A DNA stretch of 49,343 nt from Candidatus Hydrogenedentota bacterium (GTDB lineage: Bacteria > Hydrogenedentota > Hydrogenedentia > Hydrogenedentales > JAGMZX01): the NCBI GenBank assembly GCA_029556545.1, contig JAKQEQ010000097.1, forward strand, positions 1 through 49,343, given 5' to 3'. Every line of letters starts with the position of its first letter. Within the stretch, counting starts at the first letter, position 1. Shown here piece after piece: positions 7,318 to 15,783 of the stretch. A program made the position numbers and the translations under genes. A model generated the notes under the pieces. That model made no database searches, was not told the origin of the DNA, and saw only the letters and a program-made list of their open reading frames with translations.

Positions 7318-8208
7318 ATGAAGTTCAAGACAGAAGGCATCATCTCGGCTATGGTCACGCCGTTCACGAAGGGCGGCGAGTACGTCGATTTCGACCGGGT
7401 CGGCCCGCTGGCGGCGTGGCTCGTCAAGCGCGGAGCGTCCGGCCTGTTCCCGTGCGGCACGACCGGCGAGGGGCTGCTCATGAGCCCCGAGGAGCGCAAG
7501 ACCGTGGCAGAGGAAGTGGTCCGGGCCGTGGCTAAGAAGGCGCAAGTAATTATCCAGACCGGCGCGATGGACACCGCGACCACGATCGAACTTACGCGTC
7601 ACGCGCGGGACATCGGCGCGCACGCCGCGGGCGTTGTCGCGCCGGCTTTTTACGGCTACGACGACGCGGCCCTCGAACTTTTCTATCGATCCATAGCGAA
7701 GGCGGTCCCAGGGTTTCCCGTGCTGCTTTACAACATCCCCGGCTGCGCGAAGAACTACCTCAAGCCCGACCTGATCGCGCGGCTGGCGGAGGTGGACAAC
7801 ATCGTCGGCGTGAAGGACAGCACCTGCGACATGATCCAGCTCACGCAGTTGCTCAGCGCCGTGCCGAAGGACTTCAACGTCATCAACGGCGTGGACGACT
7901 ACGGGTACCAGGCGTTTCTGGCGGGGGCGAAGGCGGCGGTATCGGGCACCTCGAACGCCGTGATCGACCTTTACATGGGCGTATATACGAATTTGAAGAA
8001 GGGCAACCTCAAACAGGCGTGGGCGTGGCAGGTGCGCCAGTCCGAAGCCTGCCGCATCTTCGAATACGGACGCATGAGCGCGATGATCAAGGAAGGCATG
8101 CGGCTTCGTGGCTTCGACGCGGGGTATGCCCGCCCGCCCCAGCGCGAACTCACGGCCGCCGAAAAGAAGGCGCTGGCGAAGCGGATGGAAAAAGCGGGGT
8201 TGATCTGA
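7318..8208 (+). CDS. Dihydrodipicolinate synthase / N-acetylneuraminate lyase family aldolase
   Basis: This 296-residue cytosolic class I aldolase has all family landmarks: GTTGEG near residue 45, the active-site tyrosine in LLYNIPG, and the Schiff-base lysine in GVKDST near residue 163. The length is normal. The family includes DapA (lysine synthesis), NanA (sialic acid cleavage) and sugar-acid aldolases, and sequence alone does not separate them. The gene lies 108 bases upstream of a sialidase-like gene in the same direction, which favours a sialic-acid or sugar-acid role over lysine synthesis. That is an inference. The ATG at 7318 has a strong GGAAGGAAGGAG ribosome site. Confidence 0.9.
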   Translation: MKFKTEGIISAMVTPFTKGGEYVDFDRVGPLAAWLVKRGASGLFPCGTTGEGLLMSPEERKTVAEEVVRAVAKKAQVIIQTGAMDTATTIELTRHARDIGAHAAGVVAPAFYGYDDAALELFYRSIAKAVPGFPVLLYNIPGCAKNYLKPDLIARLAEVDNIVGVKDSTCDMIQLTQLLSAVPKDFNVINGVDDYGYQAFLAGAKAAVSGTSNAVIDLYMGVYTNLKKGNLKQAWAWQVRQSEACRIFEYGRMSAMIKEGMRLRGFDAGYARPPQRELTAAEKKALAKRMEKAGLI

Positions 8209-8316
8209 GGACGACCTTCAACGGCCCCGGAATTGTTGTTCGCCGGCGATAGAACGCTTCGGTCGCCGCGCCGGCGCGGTCAGGCCACCGGTCGTAAGAG
8301 GCAAGGAGACGTGTTC

Positions 8317-9384
8317 ATGCTTATAGTGGGTCTGTTGACCGCGTGGATGGCCGCCGGCACGGAGGCTGAGGCAATCGAGGGTATCACTTACGAGCGGGTG
8401 TTCGGTCCCGAGGTTCCGGGGGAGTACAAGCACCCGGCGGCGATCACGGAACTGGACAACGGCGACCTGTATCTCGCCTATTACGGCGGGTCGGGCGAAT
8501 ACGGCATGGACACAAAGGTCTATGGCGCGCGGCTCGCGAAGGGCGGCGGTGTGTGGACCGCGCCAACGCCGATTGCGGATACGCCGTGGCGCTCGGAAGG
8601 CAACCCGGTCGTGTTTCAGGCGCCGGACGGATTGGTGTGGCTGTTCTACGTCGTGCGCTACGGGGATACATGGTCCGATTCGCGCATCCACGCGAAGATT
8701 TCGGAGGACGGCGCGACGACGTGGTCGGACTCGATGCTGATCGCCGAGGAAAAGGGCATGATGGTGCGCGGCAAACCCATCGTTCTCAACGACGGCGATT
8801 ACCTGTTGCCCGTCTACCACGAGACCGGCCATGACCGCGAACTCGTCGGCCCGGACACGACGTCCCTCTTCCTGCGGCATAATCCCAAGACGCGGACGTG
8901 GACGGAGTCGGGCCGCATCCGATCGCGTACGGGCAACCTGCAGCCCGCGCCCGCACAGATCACGGATGACCATCTCATTGCGTATTGCCGTCGCGGCGGG
9001 GGTTACCTTCCCGTGCTGGACGGGTATATCGTGCGGTCGGAGTCGCGCGACGGCGGGCGGACCTGGAGCAAGGGCGTGGATTCGCCGTTTCCGAACCCGA
9101 ACGCGGCGGTCGACCTGCTCAAACTGGGCAACGGCCATCTGCTGCTGGTCTACAACGACAACATGAACGCCCGCACGCCGTTGACGGTTGCGATCTCGAC
9201 GGACAACGACAAGACGTGGCCGTACAAGCGGAATATCGCGACCGGACCGTTCGACTACGCTTACCCTTACGCGATCCAGACGCGCGACGGAAAGATACAT
9301 CTCATCTACACGTCCCACGAGCGAACCGTGATCAACCGAGCCGTGTTCGACGAGTCGGCCATTCTCGACGCCGCGTCGCGGTAA
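8317..9384 (+). CDS. Exo-alpha-sialidase-like BNR protein
   Basis: This 355-residue protein has a hydrophobic start (MLIVGLLTAWMAAGTEAEA) consistent with a signal peptide. It is a six-bladed propeller of the sialidase/BNR type, with Asp-box-like motifs SEDGATTW, SRDGGRTW and STDNDKTW. A GDLYLAYYGG strand and an EGNPVVF segment are typical of the bacterial sialidase-like BNR_2 family. Members are annotated as sialidases, but many have no proven activity. The start at 8317 follows AAGGAG at eight bases. Co-direction with the aldolase suggests a shared transcript for release and cleavage of an acidic sugar. Confidence 0.8.
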   Translation: MLIVGLLTAWMAAGTEAEAIEGITYERVFGPEVPGEYKHPAAITELDNGDLYLAYYGGSGEYGMDTKVYGARLAKGGGVWTAPTPIADTPWRSEGNPVVFQAPDGLVWLFYVVRYGDTWSDSRIHAKISEDGATTWSDSMLIAEEKGMMVRGKPIVLNDGDYLLPVYHETGHDRELVGPDTTSLFLRHNPKTRTWTESGRIRSRTGNLQPAPAQITDDHLIAYCRRGGGYLPVLDGYIVRSESRDGGRTWSKGVDSPFPNPNAAVDLLKLGNGHLLLVYNDNMNARTPLTVAISTDNDKTWPYKRNIATGPFDYAYPYAIQTRDGKIHLIYTSHERTVINRAVFDESAILDAASR

Positions 9385-9403
9385 GTGAAAGCTTTCGATC
9401 GCG

Positions 9404-11374
9404 TCAGCGGTGCTGTTCGCCCCGGCGGAGCGGCTGCGTGATCCACGACGCTTCGGGGCCGAAACGCTTGTGCAGCCCGCCATGCCCGGCGTGCGCGTCC
9501 CCGTAAATCTCGCGCACGCCCCAAGTCATGCCGAACGCGGCGAGCGCGACCGCCGCGACGCCGAGCACCGCGTTGCCGCATGCCCACCCGCGAAGGCCGC
9601 GCTCGGGCTCTTCAGGAACGTGCATTCCCTCGCGCAGCAACGTGACGATGAGCACGGTCGCAACAACCGCGTTCACGAAGATGACCCACTCCGTGATCAG
9701 TCGGCCCTCGGAAAATCGGGGCAGGGCCCGCTCGAAGTTGGCGACAACCACCATCCAGAGAAAGACGAGATAGAGCAATTGCCCTTTGCCGAGCCAAGTC
9801 GGCGGGACGAACGCCAATGGCCGCCGCATGTGCCGGAGCATGAGGGCGACGCCGGCCAGCGTGATGAGCGCGTATACGCTGTTGAACCAGACGGCGGCGG
9901 ACAGTTCAATGCTTGGAAAGAGCGGCGCCTTCATGAGGGCGGGCACGATCTTGTAGTCGTTGACCCACGTCGGTACGTTCTTGAACACGTTCACGAAAGT
10001 AAGTCCGAACAGGACAAACGCCACGCAGAACACTTCGGTCCACCGCCGTTGCGCGGGATCGCCCGCGACACGTCCCGCACGTCGCGCGAGCAGGGCCATT
10101 GCGACGGCGATGCCGATGCCGTTGATGAAGCCGTAGCTTTGTTCGAGAAAGCTGTGCCAGTTCGCGCCCTGCCAGTGCGCCCATTGCGCCACGACCGCCG
10201 CGTCGGATTCGATGGTCGGGTTGCCCAGGGCCACGAGCCACAGCTTGATGCACGCCGCGCCCGAGAACCCGAGGCCGCCGATGATCGCGCTGGTCACGGA
10301 TGCGTGGAACACGGGGCGCAGCCCGTTGCGCCACAGCCAGACAAGCGTAGCAATGTACAGTCCAAGAATGCCGGCCCAGTCGTCCGAGCGCGGCGGCGTC
10401 ATACGAATGCCGAGGAGCGTCGGCAGGAGAAGAAAGGCGATAAGCCACCCCGCAGCCATGTATACGATAAGAGACGCGCCCGATCGGAACTCGCCGTGGA
10501 CGGCGAAGTACACGCAAACCGCCACGATGAGGCCGATAATCCAGCCTGTGTGCTGCGGGATATCGAGAAATATCTGCGGCCAGTTGATGACGAGGCTCTC
10601 CGCCGCCTCCTCGACGGGGATGCCCTCCTTGGCGACAATGTACGCGGCGTCCCCCTGCCGCCGCACCAGCAGCGCGGCCAGCGGTCCCGCAAGGCCGAGA
10701 AGGCGCAGCAAGCATTGGACGACAAAGCCGCCGGCCGCCCCCGCCACGGCATAGACTGCCAGCCAGTGCGCCCCCTGAAAACGACGCCGCCATAGATCGA
10801 ACGCGAACATGGCGAGCAGCGCTGTTGCGGCGGGAATCCAGTCGGCGTCGAACCAATAGAACGGGCTCTCGTGGCGTAACCCACCGCTGTTGTAATTGGC
10901 CTCCCACCTGCCGATAACCGTCTCAAACGCACAATAAAGCACGAAAAACGCCCCAAACGTCCAGCAGATGGGGCGGAACAAGGCGGTGAGGCGATCCCGG
11001 TCCATCACGCCCGGAAGGGCAGTACCCGCGCCGCCCATGCCACCCCACAGCGCGCCGATGACGAAGAGGCAGAAGAATCCGTAGTACTGCGTGGGCGCGT
11101 GGCCGGAGTGGGTGTACGCGATGACCTGCATGTACGAAATGGAGCCGCCGAAGGCCCAGCCGAGCGCGCCGAAGAAGGCAAAATACGGGACGCGCTCGCG
11201 CCAGTCTTCGCGGCCGGAGAGGAGGCAGACAACGATGGCCGTCAGGCAGCCGGGAATCATGGCGCCGTATTCGTGGCCGAAGTTGCCGCGAATGCCCCAA
11301 CCGATGGACAGCGACAGCGCCGCCAGGAAGATTGTGGATAGACGCGAGCCGCGTAATTGACCGGTCGGTGACAT
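9404..11374 (-). CDS. Polytopic membrane protein of unknown function
   Basis: This is a 656-residue protein with roughly 14 hydrophobic segments spread over its whole length, so it is an inner-membrane protein. I do not recognise the family. Near the N terminus is a striking polar motif, GWGIRGNFGHEYGAMIPG, inside an otherwise hydrophobic region, and again charged loops such as SDDWAGILGLY. Such buried polar residues suggest a transporter or a membrane enzyme. The start at 11374 has an AAGGAGG site at seven bases. It converges with the sialidase-like gene, leaving only 19 bases between stops. A role in sugar uptake is possible but rests only on the neighbours. Confidence 0.65.
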   Translation of the reverse strand: MSPTGQLRGSRLSTIFLAALSLSIGWGIRGNFGHEYGAMIPGCLTAIVVCLLSGREDWRERVPYFAFFGALGWAFGGSISYMQVIAYTHSGHAPTQYYGFFCLFVIGALWGGMGGAGTALPGVMDRDRLTALFRPICWTFGAFFVLYCAFETVIGRWEANYNSGGLRHESPFYWFDADWIPAATALLAMFAFDLWRRRFQGAHWLAVYAVAGAAGGFVVQCLLRLLGLAGPLAALLVRRQGDAAYIVAKEGIPVEEAAESLVINWPQIFLDIPQHTGWIIGLIVAVCVYFAVHGEFRSGASLIVYMAAGWLIAFLLLPTLLGIRMTPPRSDDWAGILGLYIATLVWLWRNGLRPVFHASVTSAIIGGLGFSGAACIKLWLVALGNPTIESDAAVVAQWAHWQGANWHSFLEQSYGFINGIGIAVAMALLARRAGRVAGDPAQRRWTEVFCVAFVLFGLTFVNVFKNVPTWVNDYKIVPALMKAPLFPSIELSAAVWFNSVYALITLAGVALMLRHMRRPLAFVPPTWLGKGQLLYLVFLWMVVVANFERALPRFSEGRLITEWVIFVNAVVATVLIVTLLREGMHVPEEPERGLRGWACGNAVLGVAAVALAAFGMTWGVREIYGDAHAGHGGLHKRFGPEASWITQPLRRGEQHR

Positions 11375-11443
11375 GGCGCAGCCTCCTTGTTCCCCATGGG
11401 CGGCCCATTTAGTCAGAGGCGGGCACGATAATTCAAGGCAAGG

Positions 11444-11851
11444 TCAGTCATCTTGTTTGTTCACGGCGTCTATTGGCGGGGATTCCGGAGGCGGGTCCTC
11501 GCAAGAACTCGGGGTTGGATCGGCGGTAGCGCTCGCGCCGGTGAAGCTGTCGTACACTTGCCCGGTGGTCTCGCGCACGCGGCGCAGCAGACGACGCGCC
11601 CAGAGAAACTCGGTCGCGAGCAGGCCGAGACCCGCGATGACCGTCACTATGCCGGGACCCGGCAGCGCGAGCATGGCCAAACCCGCGAGGAGGACTGTGC
11701 CGCCGACCACGAATACGACAAGGCGTCGCGCCTGCCTGATCGTCAGGTTCGCAAGCACCTGGCCGACGGCGGCGCGTACGCGCGACGAGAAGAGCGTTAC
11801 GCCGGCCGCCAGCGCGACGGCGGCGCCCGCGAGTATCCAAGCCCAGACCAT
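11444..11851 (-). CDS. PGPGW-type small membrane protein
   Basis: This 135-residue protein has two or three membrane segments. The family signature LALPGPGIVTVIAGLGLLATEF is centred near residue 75 and is followed by a basic segment (WARRLLRRVRE). This matches the PGPGW putative transmembrane family, whose function is unknown. The frame is open further upstream: an ATG at 11989 would overlap the stop of the preceding gene as TAATG. The extra residues (AYVLFVVLVLLVLSL) are encoded by a dispersed GGACCAAGA-type repeat, so I take the ATG at 11851 as the older start. The longer, coupled start cannot be excluded. Confidence 0.65.
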   Translation of the reverse strand: MVWAWILAGAAVALAAGVTLFSSRVRAAVGQVLANLTIRQARRLVVFVVGGTVLLAGLAMLALPGPGIVTVIAGLGLLATEFLWARRLLRRVRETTGQVYDSFTGASATADPTPSSCEDPPPESPPIDAVNKQDD

Positions 11852-11920
11852 GATGGGGCGGCTCCATATCCTGCTGGTTACATACAGGCGTTGGCGTTGT
11901 TTATTCAAGTGAGGGAGGGA

Positions 11921-11953
11921 AAGGACCAAGAGGACCAAGACGACGAAAAGGAC
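11921..11953 (-). repeat. Family F purine-rich repeat
   Basis: This is an approximately 9-base periodic repeat (aaggaccaag, aggaccaag, acgacgaaa, aggac). It ends in ggacgtaag, shared with the repeat at the end of gspD (32569-32610). It lies between the methyltransferase-glycosyltransferase gene and the PGPGW gene, and can be read on the minus strand as a hydrophobic run. Confidence 0.55.
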
Positions 11954-11988
11954 GTAAGCGCCCCGGCGCGCGAGGCGCTTTGCGCGCA

Positions 11989-13947
11989 TTACCAGCCGAG
12001 GGTGCGGGCGATCCAGCCGAGACAGTGGCGGGCGCGCATCGAGCCCGTGTGATGGCGGAGGAGCTGCGCGCGGCCGGCGGCGGCGATGCGCGCACATTCG
12101 TCCGGGGACGCGAGCAGGCGATCGAGTTTAGTCTCCATTTCCTCGAGATCGCCGAAGAAGACGGCGCTTTCGCCGTCAACGAAGTCAAACGGGATGCGGA
12201 TGGGCAGCCGCTCCGAGAATAACACGACGCCGTGCGCGGGGAGTTCCCAGTATCGCACCGTATCAAACCCGAAACCGAAGCAGTTGAGACCCACGCGGCT
12301 TTCGTGGAGCAGCGTCAGATATTGTTCCTGCGGATAGCCTGCAACCAGTTCGACGCCGAGCCGCGCCTCGATGCGTTCGAGGAACAGCCGCCGCAAGCCG
12401 GATTGCCGATGTCCGGCCCAGAAGAACTGGCGTGGTCGCGGCGTGGCGCCGGGCGCGGGCGCTACTCGGCAGTCGGGGTAGGCAAAGGGCAAGGGAAAAG
12501 CATTCGGACCGTAATCGACGCAACGCAGCATTTCGCGCTTGAAGTAGCCCGCGACGGAGGCCACGCCAAGTTGATCCATGACGCGGGCGCGGAGGTCCAT
12601 GGCCGCATCGAGGGCGTCCACAATGAAGAGCGGCGTGTTTCCCGCGGCGCGCGCGATGGCGTGGGCGGTCTCCCGCGGCAGATTCGCCTCGCAATCGCCG
12701 TAGAGCACAACGTCGAATTCGCCTTGGGCCAACTGGTCAAGGAGTTCTTCGAGGGCGACAGGCCGGCCCGGACGGTCGAAGGTGCACGGGTATTCCTTGT
12801 ACTCCTCGGGCGGTGCGCCGTGCAGAGAAGGCTTGTAGGGGAACTCGACAACGTTATTATCGCCCAGCGTGGCGCACAGGCCGTCGTAGAGCACGTCCAG
12901 TCCGTAATGGGGACGCGGATGGAGCACGAACAGGACGCGCGGCGCGGCGCGGCCTGCCGGGGCCCAGTCGGGCGCGGCTTCCGCGGCGGCCCTTGTCTCG
13001 GGCGGCGGTGGGAGCGCTCCAATCTGTCTGGCGACGGCATCGGAAGGCGCGACACGCTGCGCGGAGCGGAGGAGCCGCCGGGCCATGTCGCGGTCGCCGA
13101 GGAGGCGCCAGAATTCCGCCTGGCATTGGTACGCGGGGGCGAAATCGGGTCTGTCGAACACGAGCTGATGGAACAGTTCCTGGGCCTTGTCGAAGTGGTC
13201 AAGTGGCCGAAGGTCAGCGCGGCGTTTCAGGTCGGACAATAGGCACAACTGCATGAGCGCGCGGACATTGATGCGAACGTCCGTCTCCTGGAGATAGACG
13301 GCGGGAATCAGCGCCAAGACCTCGAAGGCCGAATCCGGCCGCCCTGCGTCGAAGAGCGCCTCCGCATGTTCGAGCGGGTTGTAGTCCGGTCGCACGAGCA
13401 CCAGCAGGCACTCGCCGGCAGGAGCATCTCCATCACCGGCTTCAATCACGGGCGGGACGCCCCTGCCACGGGCCAAGGGCGCGCGGTGATAGAGGCCGAA
13501 CCCGGCGTCCCGCGCGGCCTCCAGGATACGGTCATACGCGTGCCGGCGGACGGTGTCCGCCGCCTCGGTCGCGGTTTCGTCGGGCGGCGCAGGCGCGCGC
13601 AGCATCAGATAGCCGCGCGGATTCAGGGACGGGGCCAGCCTCGTAAGGCGATCCCGCAGGACGTTCGCGTCGGGATCGATTTCCAGGGCGAGCAGCGCGT
13701 CAAAATGGGCGTCGGGGAACGGGCAGGCTTCTCCGGGTTCCTCGACGACGGCGTTCAGGCATTCCCGCGCGAAGGGGATGCACTCGGGGCGCGATTCGAC
13801 GCCGAAGACCTCGATGCCGCGTTGCTTTCTGAGGAGATACCCGAGTTCGCCGCGCCCGGCGGGGGCGAGCAGCAGCCGTTGAATGAACATTGGCAGCCAC
13901 GACGCCAAGTCGATGATTTCGGCGGGGCGGCTCGCGGGATTTACCAT
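11989..13947 (-). CDS. Methyltransferase-like / TPR / CgeB-like glycosyltransferase fusion
   Basis: This 652-residue protein has three parts. Residues 1-175 resemble a class I SAM methyltransferase fold used in hypothetical-modification enzymes (LLLAPAGRGELGYLL, then GIEVFGVE, FDALLALEIDPD), although the classic GxGxG is poor. Residues about 185-300 are TPR-like helices (LVFDRPDFAPAYQCQAEFWRL). Residues 325-652 are a CgeB-like GT-B domain: VLFVLHPRPHYGLDVLYDG, FDVVLYGD, FFWAGH, then LHESRVGLNCFGFGFDTVRYWELPAHG. It may modify or polymerise a surface glycan. The ATG at 13947 has a GAGGG site. Half of repeat family B is read in frame near residues 160-169. Confidence 0.7.
   Translation of the reverse strand: MVNPASRPAEIIDLASWLPMFIQRLLLAPAGRGELGYLLRKQRGIEVFGVESRPECIPFARECLNAVVEEPGEACPFPDAHFDALLALEIDPDANVLRDRLTRLAPSLNPRGYLMLRAPAPPDETATEAADTVRRHAYDRILEAARDAGFGLYHRAPLARGRGVPPVIEAGDGDAPAGECLLVLVRPDYNPLEHAEALFDAGRPDSAFEVLALIPAVYLQETDVRINVRALMQLCLLSDLKRRADLRPLDHFDKAQELFHQLVFDRPDFAPAYQCQAEFWRLLGDRDMARRLLRSAQRVAPSDAVARQIGALPPPPETRAAAEAAPDWAPAGRAAPRVLFVLHPRPHYGLDVLYDGLCATLGDNNVVEFPYKPSLHGAPPEEYKEYPCTFDRPGRPVALEELLDQLAQGEFDVVLYGDCEANLPRETAHAIARAAGNTPLFIVDALDAAMDLRARVMDQLGVASVAGYFKREMLRCVDYGPNAFPLPFAYPDCRVAPAPGATPRPRQFFWAGHRQSGLRRLFLERIEARLGVELVAGYPQEQYLTLLHESRVGLNCFGFGFDTVRYWELPAHGVVLFSERLPIRIPFDFVDGESAVFFGDLEEMETKLDRLLASPDECARIAAAGRAQLLRHHTGSMRARHCLGWIARTLGW
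13441..13469 (-). repeat. Family B half-element inside a coding sequence
   Basis: This is the CACGGGCG-gga-CGCCCcTG hairpin of family B with one stem mismatch, plus flanking bases shared with 35191-35219. It is translated in frame as RGRGVPPVIEA between the methyltransferase-like and TPR parts of the fusion protein. Confidence 0.7.
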
Positions 13948-14005
13948 TGGCTGCCCTCGATTGCGTCGCGGCGCACGGCAGGAAACACGGAGAAACGCGG
14001 ATTCC

Positions 14006-14032
14006 GTGGACCGAGTGGACCGAGTGGACCGA
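14006..14032 (+). repeat. Tandem 9-base repeat
   Basis: Three exact copies of gtggaccga lie in the 194-base gap between the fusion gene and the acyl-CoA synthetase gene. Degenerate copies (gtaggcgga, gtgagccgt) follow. The rest of the gap is A+T-rich near 14110-14141 and shows no gene. Confidence 0.7.
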
Positions 14033-14141
14033 GTAGGCGGAGTGAGCCGTGGGGGCCGTGAGGTCGGGGAGCCCCGCTAAGACGCCGCGATGCCGTTTGC
14101 TCGCCCGTGTAGTAGTTTTTCATAATAATATTACCACTTAA

Positions 14142-15707
14142 CTATAGTCCTAATTCTTTGTGCAGAGCGGTCTTGCTGACCTTGCCGTTCGGCAACAGCG
14201 GCAGATCGGGCCGCACGTCGAAATGCTTGGGCACCTTGAAGTTCGCCAGGCGATCCTTGCAGAACGCGCGCAATTCGTCGCCGGACACGGTCTGTCCCGG
14301 CTTGAGCATGACGAAGGCGTAGCCGACTTCCGAGTAGAGTTCGTCGGGCACGCCGAGGACGGCGGCGAAGAGGACGGCGGGGTGGCGTTCGAGGGTTTCC
14401 TCGATTTCGCGCGGGAAGACGTTTTCGCCGCCGGTCTTGAACATCTCGGAGCGGCGACCGGTCAGGAACAGGTAGCCGCGAGCGTCCATGTAGCCGACGT
14501 CGCCGGTGTAGTACCAGCCTTCCAGGTCGAGCGCCGCGGCGGTGGCATCGGGGTTGTTCAGGTAGCCCTTCATCACGATATCGCCGCGTACGGCGACCTC
14601 GCCGTTCTGCCCGTGGGGCAGGGGCCGCCGTTCATCGTCGACAATCCGCATTTCGAAGGGCGGAACGACGCGTCCCGCCGATTTCGCCAGGAGTTCGCGG
14701 GGGTCATCCGGCATACTGTACGTACAGAAGCCGCAGAGTTCCGTCGAGCCGTAGCCGGTGACGAGCCGCGCACCGGTCTGTTCGCAGAGAACGCATAACA
14801 CGTCGAGCATAATCTCGGGCGCGGCGGAGCCGCTCCACACGAACGCCCGGACGCGGCGCCAGTCCATCTCGGGGAACTTGGGCGCCTGGAACTGGAGCAG
14901 GAACATGACGGGCACCTGTCCCACGACGGTGACCCGTTCGTTCTCGATGGTTTCGAGGGAACCCTGGGGGTCGAAGCGGTCCATCAGCACGAGGCAGCCG
15001 CCGCCGTATATGGTTGAGAAACCGATCTCGACGTCCGCCGCGACGTGATTGATGGGAAAGTGCAGGAGGGCGCGCGTCTCTTCATCGAAACCGAAGTATG
15101 CCACCTCGACGGACGCACTGGCGATGATGCTTCGGTGCGTGTGCAGCACGCCCTTCGGCTTGCCCGTCGAGCCCGAGGTGTACATCAGGAGTACCTCGTC
15201 CTCCGGGGTCACCGTTGCGGCGCGTTGTTCGAGGGTCTCGTCGAGATGACCGCGCGCGGGTTCGGCGAAGGCGGCGTATCCGTCCTCCGCGTCGGGCGCC
15301 GCGCCCAGGAACACGACGCGCCGGATGCCGGGGAATTCCTCGGCGAAGGCGGCGGCGCGCCCGCGGAAATCGACATTCTGAAAACGCTCAACGGCGAACA
15401 GAAGTACCGGGGCGGCGTCCCGGAGTTGGTACCGCAATTCGTCCACGGTGAATTTGGGTGAGATGCCGAGCCACACGGCGCCTATCTTCGAGGCGGCCAT
15501 GAAGGTGACGAGGAACTCGGGGCGGGCCATGGCGATCATGGCGACACGGTCGCCCTTGGCGACGCCGACGTCGAGCATGGCCTTGGCGACGCGGTCCACC
15601 TCGTCACGGAAGGCAGCCCACGGGATGCGCTGTTCCTGGAATACCATGACCTCGGCGTCCGGCTTTGCGGCGGCCCATTTGTCGACGTATTGCCATAAGC
15701 GCGACAT
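14142..15707 (-). CDS. Acyl-CoA synthetase / AMP-dependent ligase
   Basis: This 521-residue enzyme belongs to the ANL superfamily and activates a carboxylic acid with ATP to the acyl-adenylate and then the CoA thioester. The phosphate loop YTSGSTGKPKG lies near residue 177, the adenine motif is YGSTE, and the YYTGD and TGRRSEMFKTGGENVFP motifs mark the hinge. The C-terminal lysine is in PNGKVSK. The fatty or aromatic acid substrate cannot be assigned. The gene follows a MaoC-like hydratase gene on the same strand, separated by repeat family E, which suggests a small acyl-CoA pathway. A GGAGG site precedes the ATG at 15707. Confidence 0.92.
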   Translation of the reverse strand: MSRLWQYVDKWAAAKPDAEVMVFQEQRIPWAAFRDEVDRVAKAMLDVGVAKGDRVAMIAMARPEFLVTFMAASKIGAVWLGISPKFTVDELRYQLRDAAPVLLFAVERFQNVDFRGRAAAFAEEFPGIRRVVFLGAAPDAEDGYAAFAEPARGHLDETLEQRAATVTPEDEVLLMYTSGSTGKPKGVLHTHRSIIASASVEVAYFGFDEETRALLHFPINHVAADVEIGFSTIYGGGCLVLMDRFDPQGSLETIENERVTVVGQVPVMFLLQFQAPKFPEMDWRRVRAFVWSGSAAPEIMLDVLCVLCEQTGARLVTGYGSTELCGFCTYSMPDDPRELLAKSAGRVVPPFEMRIVDDERRPLPHGQNGEVAVRGDIVMKGYLNNPDATAAALDLEGWYYTGDVGYMDARGYLFLTGRRSEMFKTGGENVFPREIEETLERHPAVLFAAVLGVPDELYSEVGYAFVMLKPGQTVSGDELRAFCKDRLANFKVPKHFDVRPDLPLLPNGKVSKTALHKELGL

Positions 15708-15756
15708 CGTAAACTGCCTCCCGGGATTGGGAAATATCCCGCACCGTTATTCGACA

Positions 15757-15783
15757 CGGGCGGTCACACAGGATCGCCCCTAC
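15757..15783 (+). repeat. Family E repeat overlapping a stop codon
   Basis: The sequence contains GGGCG...CGCCC, a short hairpin around cacacaggat. A second copy with an 8-base insertion lies at 16940-16975. The last bases of this copy hold the TAG stop codon (15780-15782, minus strand) of the MaoC-like gene. Confidence 0.7.

Noticed and set aside
14006-14032. Possible CRISPR-like array
   Set aside because: The repeats are 9 bases long and directly joined, with no spacers and no cas gene in the window.
13941-14123. A 60-codon minus-strand frame starting MKNYYTGEQ
   Set aside because: Its C-terminal half is the translation of the tandem gtggaccga repeat. No ribosome site is visible and it runs into the start of the next gene.
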